Source: Tigriopus japonicus | Taxonomy: Eukaryota; Arthropoda; Copepoda; Harpacticoida; Harpacticidae | Reading direction: 5' to 3' | NCBI GenBank assembly: GCA_010645155.1 | Contig: CM021318.1 | Coordinates: 9,162,897 to 9,226,896, forward strand | DNA length: 64,000 nucleotides | In this document: piece after piece, positions 22,851 to 35,300 of the stretch | Layout of the letters: the number at the start of each line of letters is the position of its first letter | Numbering within the stretch: position 1 is the stretch's first letter | Position numbers and translations under genes: made by a program | The notes under the pieces: generated by a model | The model's database searches: none | Told to the model about the DNA's origin: nothing | The model's input: only the letters and a program-made list of their open reading frames with translations

Positions 22851-23054
22851 TCAAGATTGATGGCCATTTTTTCCCCTCTTCTCCGGAGTCCAAAGTTCAA
22901 AGTCAAATTCTCGTCTTGTAGGTAGCTTCTTTACACTCGCAAAATAGTCCGTCATGCATTCCTGTAACTGTTTGAGAGTGTTCCAACAAACGACGGGGTA
23001 TGACTTGGAATATTTTAGAGCTGTTGTGACATGATTGGCTTCAAGTGAACTCAT
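22851..23054 (-). CDS. Hypothetical small protein, 67 aa
   Basis: An intact ATG-to-TGA frame with a protein-like, charged and non-repetitive composition. It begins MSSLEANHVTTALKY, contains CWNTLKQLQECMTDYF and ends in a basic tail (EKRGKNGHQS). It has no signal peptide or membrane segment. An AATAAA lies about 220 bp past the stop on the same strand. I do not recognise the family. It could be a single-exon small gene, one exon of a larger gene, or chance. Confidence 0.33.
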   Translation of the reverse strand: MSSLEANHVTTALKYSKSYPVVCWNTLKQLQECMTDYFASVKKLPTRREFDFELWTPEKRGKNGHQS

Positions 23055-26000
23055 GTGTTCAAATTGTCGGATTATCCAGTTCTAATCATACACCGTGAGA
23101 TGAGATTTACCCGTGATCTCCAATTGAAATCTCGTCAGTCATCTTGGAGAACTCGTGAAGAGCACTCCGTAACTGTACACGAGAGTGTTGACCAGGATTT
23201 TGGAAGATATGAACGTGAGATTGATTCTGGGACGTTCATTAGAATAGGAGAAGACGAAGACTCTTTTTGTCCTCTGGAAAGGATGCTTTAACAAGATAAA
23301 TGACGTCACTCCTGTGAAGTTTTGAGAACTGTTGCCTCGCTCACAAAAGGTAATCATTTCTCACGATTTGTCTTGAAAAGGTAGAGTCCACTCCTGTCAA
23401 CTCAAGTCTCCGTATATTGTGATATTGTGCATGCTGGTGTTGGAGGATCAACATTTGTGAATGCATAAGAATGCACCATTATTCTATTCAAGCACGAACC
23501 TCATCACGGATTCCTGCTCATTTGTCGAAACAAATCCCATAGTCTATGATGTATCGCATGGAATGATTCAAATGCCAGTTGTTATTATTAAAGGTGGACA
23601 TTCATGCGTTAATTCTTAAATATTTGTCCATGGTGTCATCTTTTTGAAAACAAAGTATTGACAAGCTTTGGTTTGTTCAAAAAATGTATCAGCCATATCT
23701 TTTCCCTCTCTATACATCACTCAGTTGAAACATGTCTTCTTTTTCAGCAAGTTTTTAATTAGTCTAATTTCTTAACAAGACTGCGTAAATGAAATAGCTA
23801 TTCTTCAGAGATCACAAGAACAAGATGAAATCTGCAGCTATCCTTGTTGGGCTTTTTAGCTTACCTTGTTCAAAATCAATCAAAATACATTTAGGCTTGT
23901 TTACCGAATGTACGAGTGCATGCCCATCTATAGAAACTAAACAAGGTACGAACTAGTGATGTACTTGATTTTTTGCCATCACTCAATCCTAGGAGCTCAA
24001 CTAGCTCCTGACATTGTTCAAAATCATCGTCGCTTATTGAATATCAAGTGTTGCGATAAGTTTGCATTATTTGCAATTATTTGCGCTACCTCTCACGAGC
24101 ACCTACTAAATGAATGTACTGTACATGACACGGAGCCAAACATTGTCACAGCTTCTTTTCATGCGATAAACAGCATGAGCTTGCTCATTCCGTCATTCCT
24201 TAGCGTAAAGTGAGCCTTCTCGAAAGGTTGTAATTTTTGAACAACGAATTGTTCAACTCCTCGTTTTGTGGCTCGTCATGTAAGAACTAAATTCAAAGGG
24301 CAAGCAGATCACTAAATCAAGGAGCTAAGTCGCAAACCCGTCCACTTGCAGATTTTGTGCTAATCTTGGGTATTTTTTCATAAGGGCAAGTCACTAAATA
24401 CTTTTCGTTCACAACCCATTTCTGGACGCAGAAAGGGCTGCACCTTGCAAAAAAAATTAAGGATTAGCTAAGATACCTGTGGTTTTTATAGGTTTTATAG
24501 GCCATAAAATTTGAATAATGCGGCTTGCCTTGAGTTTATTCCTCAACATGGCTTGCAAATATCATTTTCATTTTATTTTGGACTGATTGCGCCCCTCGAC
24601 TCAAAAACCAACAGAGGTTGAGAGAGTAATTGGATCAAGTTGCGTCGCCTTCTCGAACTTCATGAAAAAAAATGCTACAATTTATAATGAAAACTGAGAT
24701 GGATGCTCATTATCTTGAGGAACTCAAATTACTTTTGGCAAAGGAGATTGAGGTCATGAATTCGTTTTATGTGCGAGGTATTATCCTGAGCGATGACCCT
24801 GCAAATCTGAGATAATTAAAGCAACTATTTGGTGTCGCGACCTTCAGGCTTTTGAGCAATTGAGCCCATGGCAAAAAGTGAAAAGTGCAAAAAGCCAAGA
24901 TTCAACCAAACCAATTATCCTCCACCAGCCATTGGGTGTCAAACTCAATGCCCATTGTTGCCATCCACTTCAGTTCCGTAAGTGCCATTCGCATTCCAAA
25001 AAGAAATATGACAAGTGTTGTAAAGGGTTCGTTGAGTGGTTGAATACCAATGAAATTGAATTTCTTGTCCATACCTCAATAGCCACTTCTTGTTCAGATT
25101 ATTCTTTTTCTAGACAAGGTGCAATCATTTTCTAATCTGTGCATTCCATGGCCATGTGCCAAATTTTTCTCCATTTATAATGCCAAGTCAATAGGAACCT
25201 TGCTAATGATGCTATCCTCTGAGAGCTATTAAGTTGCGATTACTGACAACGTTTCATAATTGGTCATATTGGTGATAATCAAAACCTCATTTTGGCAGCT
25301 CATTGGAATACGTTTGATGTTATTGCACTTTTTCCTGGATCCCTGTCAGACATTTGGGAACGATGTGCAAACGACAATCAAGTTGATATTTGCATTCCAA
25401 TCCGCAAATTCGACTCATTGTACTCTGCACATCAGGCCAAATAAAAAGATTGAGATGTTTGCACACAATAAATATTGGATGTCATTGGCAAATTTAAAAG
25501 CCATATTACCATTTCCTTCATCAAATTTGCCTCCACAGAGCGTTCGACACTTTGGGCGAATATTTGAAGAGGCCAATAGTAATGCCGAAAATCAATGGGT
25601 CCTTTTTTTATGAGCTTACAATTAAACCAAAGTTGACGGTGCGCAAAGCCCTTTGAACTCATAATTGAGGTGGGTAATGATGCAATGTAACCAATGTAGG
25701 CGTGGGCTATTGTGATTAACCACTTGTCCAGGTGACGGTATCAAAAATTCTTGAGCCTCTGAATACAAAACAGACTCTTTTTTTTTAGTAAGCGGTTTTA
25801 TAGTTGGTCGGCAATCACGTTAAACATTGGCAAAAAGCGGCTTGGAAGTTGCCAGATCATGAACTTGGGTTGTTGGAGGAAATCAAGCAACATTTGATCA
25901 AGGTTGATTGTCTAGCCTCTTGGTTTCAAACTGATAAAAAGACAGAGATGAGATGCTCATTAGAGACCAGAAATCGAAGTATTCATCTGTAAAACACTAA

Positions 26001-29000
26001 AAAAAAGAGGAAATGACTAGGTTTTGGGGTTCACGAGAGGAGAATTCCGTTAGTTGGCATTCAGGCCAATACTCTGTACTACATGGAAATCTCTCTTTGA
26101 GTGACACTCCTTGCAATTCTTACCTTCAAAGAGATGCAATCGGTCGATTCGCCTAAAGCAAAATCCTTCGGCTAATCCATTTCCAACCAACCACAACTTC
26201 AATTTGAGACCACATTTAAAGAATAGGGATACGTCACAAAACCTACCCTTCGAAAATATTAGAAACTGTTGGATAGTAAGTGCTTGAAAAAATCATTTGT
26301 CCATTCATGAATGGCTTACTTCTCTTTGGGATGGACTGATCCTTCCATGGTAGGACACTCAAGATTTTTTTATTAGCCGGAATAAAAAATTTCACTTAAA
26401 AACCTGAGCTCTATCTGCCCATCAAAAACATCATGACGAGCCGACATCCACAGTCATGTGTAGACGATACACGTAGGTAATTGATCGTTCTCGTCAATGT
26501 TTAGGGTTAGCCAAAGTCAAGGTCTAGACTTTGTGTAGGTAGGAGAAATAACCAACAAGATGGTAAATTATCATTTATCAAGTATTAGAGTGACAAGCGT
26601 GCCATAACACTTCACAAACCAGATTTCGGCGTAGGCTCGTCGAGTCTGTAGATCGACTAAAGAATGTGATGGGAATAAAACCGATGGAGCCTGAAAATAC
26701 ATTTTTGAAGACGATTCAACTTTTAGAGTGATTGCCACTTTGCGGTCTTTTGTGGGCTTTTTTGTTTTTGTTTTACGACCTCTCTTCTAGCAATTCATGG
26801 AGCGATCTCCACAAGGAAAAACACACATCAAAGAGCAGCCAAAAACCGCTTCACTTGACTTCCTTTTCATTCATGCTCGGACTGGTTGAGACGTTTCTTG
26901 TCCATGCATGACGCTCATGTAAGTACATGTATCATCATGATAAGTGCCCTTTACGATACATTTTCATACGAATACACCCTCTCATAGCGATAGAGGGGAA
27001 ATCAATCTTCTTCCTCGTCAGTGTTTGTGAGCTAAATAGATGAATCCCGTGGAACCTTTTGGCCGTGAGTATTTTTGGAAGTGCGACTGATGAGACGTGA
27101 GTCCGTACTTCAAATCGTTCCAATCAAACTTACCCCTCAAAGTACACGAAGAGCCTTGAGAATGAATTGAAAGGTACAATTAGTTAGTGTGATGGAGTCT
27201 TGCCCTCAAGACATATCGAGCTCAAAGACGACGAGTGTTGTCAGATTGAATTGCCTTTTCCTGGTTTGCGCGAGCATTGGGTCTAAATTTGCGGCTAGAT
27301 GTGAACAATATGAGACAATTGAATGAGGAACTTAATCCCAAATGACTCGGTTTGACGTCATATTGTTCGTCAACTTTTGGCAAAATTCGGAATGGAGGAA
27401 CTCATCGGGCACAATTTGTCTCGTCAACAGAAAGGACTATTTTTAAGGGGTGGGGTTTGACAAGGATAAGAATCTCGATGAATTTTCATCCCTAGACATA
27501 CTAATATAAAGGTAAGACAAACTAATGGATCGGCTATAAATGGTGTTAGTCCGCCTTCCGAGAGATCTTATCGAATAAATACAGGGCCATTACAATACCT
27601 TGTACCTTCTGCGCGTATACAGTAGACAAAAGACCATCGAGCAATTGACGAGACTTGGCTGCCACCCACCGACAATTCCGCCAAATGACTTGATGTGCTT
27701 CATGCTCATGAAAGGCGCCTAATTACGGATTTCATCCCTCCTGATCCCTGTTGTAAAAAAATAGAAGAATGGCAGGTGCCCTTGGGTGACTCGAATTTGA
27801 TTAGGACGCCATAGGAAATGGATTTTCGAGTAACGCCTCAGGCTGGATTCCAAACAAAGTACCTTAGTCACACACTCTGACTGCCTTATCGGGAGGTTTA
27901 CAACTCTTTCGCTTTCGCTTGGATGCATTTCCGATGGTGACCTTCTCCATTGATCGTGCTGTTGGTCAAGGTAGACTACTTAAAAATACTTGATCATACT
28001 ACTAGCCACTCAGAAATTGAGAGCATTTTTGCCGCGATGGATATTTGACTTGAAGCCGTCCTAAATTAACTTTGAAGTTCCCTGAGATGCGTTAAAATGT
28101 AACTGTAATTGTCTCAAACGTGGTTCGAGCTGCACATCATCTTTGGACTATTCAATTGGTTGGCCCAAAAAGTGGCTTCTTCTTGGTCTCAAGGTCGAAG
28201 ATTCGATGACGAGGACAAAGAACAAGGCAATCCCAAGAATGATGGTGTGTAATTAGTCTCCATAAATTGACCACATGCAAACTAAGCCAACCCTACGTAC
28301 AGACTCGAAGTCCCTCATTTGATGGAACTGGCTTCGTGATTTATGTCCATGAATCAATGATGAGTGTTGTTGGCCTTGGGTTATCAACACGTGGCTTGAA
28401 AAACATTTTAAAATACATACGAGTACATTTGAAAGGTATCCATTTCAATGAATTTCCATTCGACAGGCGAGCTAAATTAGGGCTCGTTGTCTGGCAAGAT
28501 GATTGGATTCGGCTTTCATTGGGAATGTGTCATCTTAACAATAGGATAATCCAATTGGTTTTCGGTTCATCTGACAGATCAGCCCCAAAAACGTAAATGA
28601 ATAAAGCGCGACCAAAACCAAAATGGAATGCGAACTGTACTTTCCGTGTGAGAAGATGGGTTGCCAGGTTCTTCAATGGCTACTTTCATGAGATTCATCT
28701 ATTGAACAACACCTTAACACCCACGAAAAGATTGCAAAGTACATTCTTCTTTTTTGTATTTTGAGACCGGCTCAAATAAAACCCCATGGAGCCAATTCTC
28801 GGGTTAAAAGAACGTTGTCATCACCCGTGGTGAATGCATTGATCACTGAACATTAAGGAGTCACCGTCAAGCGGAAATGTTATAACCTGAGACTCACTAA
28901 ACATGTGCTGTTTTCACAACTTATTTCTGGTCTACCAAAAGTTAGTATACGAAGTTTTTTATCTTTAGAATTATCGGATTTTGTTTTAGAAAATTCAAAT

Positions 29001-29218
29001 AAATTTCCATTATCCCATTTTGGATGGGGTCATTTAAGGCATCCCACAGTGGATAACTTCCGTCCCTTGGATTCACCCTTCTTTCTGTTGAGCACCTTTA
29101 AATACACTATTTGTTGATATTAAATGTATTTTTTCTAATGTCTTTTTGATTGATTTGAAAAAGGCGGCATGTTAACGTAACTAATTCAAAAAACTCGAGT
29201 ATACCAAAATCGAGTTAG
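23055..29218. other. Gene-poor stretch, no supported feature
   Basis: Six kilobases of mixed AT-rich DNA. Open frames reach 117 codons (25260-25613, +) but none has a recognisable domain, signal peptide with splice site, or supporting poly(A) context. Just before the assembly gap (29190-29218) the word TCGAGT recurs, and it recurs again after the gap. Confidence 0.4.
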
Positions 29219-29381
29219 NNNNNNNNNNNNNNNNNNNNNNNNNNNNNNNNNNNNNNNNNNNNNNNNNNNNNNNNNNNNNNNNNNNNNNNNNNNNNNNNNN
29301 NNNNNNNNNNNNNNNNNNNNNNNNNNNNNNNNNNNNNNNNNNNNNNNNNNNNNNNNNNNNNNNNNNNNNNNNNNNNNNNNN
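29219..29381. other. Assembly gap (163 N)
   Basis: A run of N. Both flanks carry CGAGT/ACTCG words (29195-29217 and 29470-29525), so a short repeat may have caused the break. Confidence 0.97.
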
Positions 29382-32300
29382 CTGTAAAGAGAGTTAATCA
29401 TTATTATAGTTTCAATAATTAATGTTTATATGAAATTTGATCTACCAATCGCATTTGGCCCGAATTTGAACACTCGAACTACTTCGATTTCGAGTTCCAT
29501 CAATAGCTACACTTATGGATTTCGAGTTGGCAGTGCTGCCATGTTTTATGGCAAATAAGGTCTATTGCTTGTTGAAAAGTTAACTTGTGGTCAGATTTGA
29601 GACCCTAAAAACCAAAATGGCAAAACTTTGCCAAAATCCTACTCGAAACACATCAGTAGTTCTGACGTCATCATGCTAAATGTAGAAATCTGTAAATCAA
29701 GCCATGACAACGCAATAACAAAAACGAAGACGACGACGTTGCTGATAACAGCAACATAACTACAACTTAGGAGCAACATCCACTTAGCCCTCTAGGAGCA
29801 ACGACAATTTCGGGCATTGATAAAACAAGGATGATTGGCACAAATAGTGAACACTTGCCTGCAAAGGCACACAGCAAAGATGGGTCTAGATAGGTTGAGA
29901 ATGGTGTCCGAAAAGGATACTGAACATTGTGGCTATTGTTGTTGATCGTGATGATGGTCTTGAGTGGATTGTTGTTGCTTAACTTCAAGAGTGACCTTCG
30001 ACCAAAGAGGGATCCTTAATGGGGATCACAGCCTCCAAAGTGTTGTTGGTGTGGGCATTTTAGGCCATTAATCACAAGAGCTGCCGCATCACTGACCAAA
30101 CCTCATCTGGGCTTCCTTTCATGACTTTAATTTCCTTTTCTGAAAGGTGATAAAGCGGCACCTAATGAGACTTTGTGTACGGATCGCTTGGACTCCTCGA
30201 GCTTCCTAATCGGCTAATAAACTAATGAAAAGACCCCAAATGACTATTCTAGTACGTGGTGATTTCTCTATTCTTTACTTTTGAACAAAGAGGCTTAGAG
30301 CTTGGCCAAGTCAGAATTTCCTCGTCTCAAGGCTTCCCTTTTGAAAGGCTTGGACGAGTTTTAATTTGGACAACCGACCAACTCGGCTCGTTTGGCTCAT
30401 GTGTGTGTATGTGTGTGTGGAATGCATTCCAAATGCAAATGCATTAGTCAAATCAAAGGGTGTGTCTCATCTCACAATGGCCTGCAAATGGATATTGGCC
30501 ATCGACCCACTTCCTGTTGGCCACCCTGATGCGAAAGTGTCTAACCGGAAATAACAAGAAAGTATGCTAATCACAGGGCCCAAGTAACTCGGCACCCTGT
30601 TGATTGCTGATGCGTAAGTGTGTTCATAAAAAGGAGCTTTTCTTTAAGACCCCCGAAACGCACAACAGTAACTCTGGATAACCCAGGAACCCAGGACTCG
30701 AGGATAACTCGCTTAAGAATAACAGGATGAAAGATCAAATCAACTATCCAACATTGTAATGATTCCAAAAACACGTTTACAATACTTTTCCGATGACATG
30801 AAATGTCATGTCTCTCTTTGTGAGGTAGCCGATGAACCTGAAAATCTGGTGCAGAGATTTTAATATCTAAAAGTGAAAAAACGGAGAATGGTCCTGAATT
30901 TTGTTAAACCTTTGGTTGCCTATGTCACAAGAATCAAAGCAAGCAAAAAAGACGAAGTGTGAACGTGTTTGAAACAAACAAAATATTCATGGCTCCACGA
31001 TCCCACTATTAATTTTGGGCATTCATGATCCCAACCAACCCGAAATAGCACCTTGCGCCCACCAAAAAATTTGGCAGAATACCTTTATTAGACGCAAACA
31101 TGAAGTATGGAGAGGCTGAAATTATCCTTGCACCAAAAAGGATTGTGGTTTTTAATCTTGGTGTGTGAGTACTGCATATTTGCTGAAGGGACTTCCTAGC
31201 CCACGGCCCAGAAAAGACTCTTTTCTTGCAAAGTAACTCATATATCTCGTTCTCGGACAAAATCTATTTACATTATGCCGGCATTTCATCGGTTGACTGA
31301 TTAATTGACTAAGAACCTGTACCATTGGCACCCTCGGGTGCTTTCCGCTTGTCACAAAAGTTAAAAGTCAGCGATCTCGTGCAATGCGCTTTTGTTAGCT
31401 TGAATTACATCTGGAAATGAGGGGAAATGAGAGCGTGAATCAAGTCACGTTTATGATGCAGTCACACACGCTCATTAGAGACAACCTTGGTCTTTGATTT
31501 GGTCGAAAAAAAAACTCAGAACTGAGAATAACAGAGAAAACTGGAACTCTTTTTTAGATATCTTACTATTCAATTGAATTATCGACAACTTTATAGATTT
31601 AAACGATTTAAACGTCCCAAAAACAAACAGTAAGTAAGTTTGATCTTGTTTTTTGAAGAAGTAGCGTAAGATTGTGAGCTCTGTTGTCGTTTTTGTGATC
31701 TTTCTCCCTGATTTGTACTCTCCATTCAATTTTTCTTGTCACAGTATACAAAGATCTCATGGAGTTGACGCCAAGTAAGGTCATCTTCGATCTTTTTGTG
31801 TATATTACCCCGATTGAGAGTTTTGTTTGGGTAGAGCGGAAATGCTCGCAAGATCAGCCAGTAGAGATAGGTTTACAGAATGACAATGAACGGGATAAAC
31901 GAGAACCGTACCAAACTCCGAAGATAAAAGATTGAATATATCGAGTGTTCAGGGTGACGACTAGTGGCGGAAAAGGAGGGTGCTCAAATGCTACGAAACG
32001 TACGTTTGAGCAATCTTTTAGTTGAACCAGGTTGACCTCCAGTGAGCAATTTTTTTTGCCCATCTCATCTTCATCATTTTGGGTCGTGTTCACATTGACC
32101 CTACCATGGCCAAATTTAAGCGTCTGGAACTGGCTGAGATTTGACATACAGGGTGGTGGATGTGGTTGAAATTTGAAGCTCGTGTGTTTGTGTAAATACC
32201 CAGAGCAGATTCAATTGAAAACAGTACAATCAGAATATGATTTATAGCGTAAGGGTAAGTTTCAAGACATTCGTTTTTCTTCAAATTAGATGTTGAAGGT

Positions 32301-35300
32301 GAGTTGTTTGCATTTGGAAGTATAGAGGAATTCAATGCAAATTCGGTATGAGTGTTAAACTTGTATGTCGTTGTTCACCTTTACTAACACATTAGTTGAC
32401 CTCTATTATAATCTTTTCCACAATTTTTGGAAAAATCACTACTACGAAAAAACTGTCAAAAAAAATATTTTCTTAAAATAAAAGTGTTTCTTACTGGATC
32501 TTTTTTATTGTGACCGAATCCAATCACAAAATTTACGTTAAGTGAGAATATTTGTCAGTTGATTGAATTATCTTTGGCTCATTCTTGCACATGATTACAA
32601 ACTCTGAGAATCTCTTCTTAACTTGACCACCATGCGGTGGATTGAATCAACCATGCCAGTAACTGAATAATACCAGCTATACCAGCCAATTCAAGCAAGG
32701 GCATGCCAAGTGTCGGAGACCGCGTACTTTACACTTGAAATCTCGGCGTACTTCCAGCGTCGACCCGTCAAGAAAGACTGGAGAATATGTTCACCTCCAA
32801 ATGAGACTGTATTCAAGACGATGCAGTTCCTGCCTTGCGAAGTATATACTGGAGTATCTTTAACTAATACCCAAGGTCGCCATGGGTCCACGGAGCAACA
32901 ATTCGAGAGATGAGGTATGTACTTTGGCGGAGACGATTCGACCGGTTGGTGGCTTTTTGTTTGCCGATGGTTTCGTTGACGGCGAACCAGTCATTCGGTT
33001 GGGGAAGTGATCGTTCGCGGTTTGAATCTGAAGTCATGATAAATCAAAGCTGAAACAACACACGCGATATTGAAGAAGAGCTCGGATGGTTGCGACTACC
33101 CCACTACAGTATGACAGTAAAGTCATGACCTCTTTCAAAAATCATGGAGAGGAATGCTGAGACGATTTTTCAGCTTGGTAGGCAAATCAGGCTGTAATCG
33201 CCACAAAAACTTCCATGATCAATGCTGGTCCAATTTCTCTGCAACTCAAAAGCAAATTTCTGTTAACAGTCCGAAATTGTTGGCTTTTCTTCTTGCGTTT
33301 TGTCATCAATTCGAGTGGACATCGTTGAATTATTAAAGAAAAAATGCAATGCATTAGTTTATTCTGTGCTCAAAGGTAATCAACAATAAAAAAAATGGAA
33401 ACGCTAGAACGAGACGAAGGGAGTCATGGTGGCGATTTAAAGAACCTTTAACCTCTCTATAGGTACTTTTTTGAAAGGGCCACAACCTTTTTGTCACACT
33501 GTAACATGAAAAGGCATCATAGTGTTAAAATTTGCAATTGCGTCTCATCGATAGGCAGGAAGTGTGAATGCAGAGGAAATTTCAAAGTTCACCCACTTGG
33601 TTTGTTTTGCACTTGCGTACAATATGGGTATAAACCGAGCACTAGAGATCAAGATTAGTTGTTCAAAGACTTTGCTTAGCATGTTTGACGAGAATTTGCG
33701 CGATAATTGTTAGGGTATCTATTTCCTGAAATGGACCCTTCACCCATCAGCACGTCCGTATCTTCTTTGCATTCTCTTCACATCTTATCTTAATGGTTTG
33801 ATCTTCTTGACCTTTGCGATTGTCCAGAGACAACTGAACAGATTATTATTATTATGACAAAAAGTATGTTTACGGTACGGCCTGGCTGAAAAAGCCATTC
33901 CGTTTTAACAACTCAATAATGAAAATTGCAAATAAAAACCAGAATTTTTTTGCGCAAATTAGTATTCCATTGAAACATGATCGATAACAAGGATACAACT
34001 TTTTGCTCGTGTTTTAGACCTTATTATAAGGTTTTATGATGTCGGGTTCAAATAATTCTAAACAGGACACAGACCCTCAAGAACGATGGGTTTTGTATTA
34101 CTAGTAAGCGTGGAAAATATACGTTATAATATAATGTCTTCGAGTGAATATGGGTGCGTACAAACTATCTCGATCTCTTTCTGATCACTGAAGAGAACCA
34201 TCTAAGGATATTGGATTGGGCACAATACGCCTTCCTTCCATGAAACCCACAGAATTGTCGAAAAGGTTTCAAATTTGGCTATTGAACCATCGCTTATTTT
34301 CATTGGGATAGGTCCTGATCACTGAAGAGAATGCCCACTCGGTCCTTATTTGGTCTCTTTCAAAGCTTTCAAAGGTCTCTAAGGCGTCGAAAACGTTAAA
34401 TCCAGTATGGAATGGCTGAGTCATCCTTACAACTCAATATTTCTCCTCTCAAAAGGCATTGAACCTTAAGTCCATTCGTCGTTGTGGCTTTAGGTTGCCA
34501 AGTGTTGCCTTGAAAGACAAATAATCATCCAACAAAGTACAAACTCTTTCTTGACCGCTGAAAAAAATCCCCCATTTTGGATCTTCAAACACATTGGTGC
34601 TTGTGGAAATTGCCTAATTTGACATTGCCACAAAAGTGTCCATCCATTCGCTCGCACGTAAAAGTGTCAAATACGTGAATGTGTCCCCTATCAAAACAAG
34701 CGTTCACAAGGCAAAATCCTTTAGGAGTCAAAAAGCCTAAACATAGTGCAAGGCCATTCCAATTTGGACAACACGATCAAATGAGGGAGTCTTCGTCCTC
34801 TTCTCGACCAGAAATCCAAAATCCAAACACCTTCGGTTCATTGAAAAGACGGGGATTTCGCATAACGAATAGGCTAGACTCAAAATGGGGGGGTTTCTAT
34901 AAGCTCAAGAGTTGAAAAATGAACAGCATGACTAAAGGCGATGATTGAAAGGGCCAAGTCATTCATTCACTCACTCGTATCAAGGATACTACATTTCTTT
35001 CTCTTCAATTATACATTTCGAATGAGTGTTATGGATCACTTGGACGTTGAGTCAATCGCTCCTGATTGGCCTCCAACAAAACCTGGACCCCTTCCGGCAT
35101 GAACCTCAATGATCTTATCCATGATTTGATCTCGGGCCCCATAATTGCCCAATAGGAGAGGTCCAGGGACAACAGTCGTCCTGGCAACAGTCTCCACAAC
35201 CACGACTGACTGCATTGTATGATGATGATGATCTTATCTGAGAAATTTACTGACGAAGCTCTCACGATGCCGTGTGTTCATGGTGTATTTACTGTATATA

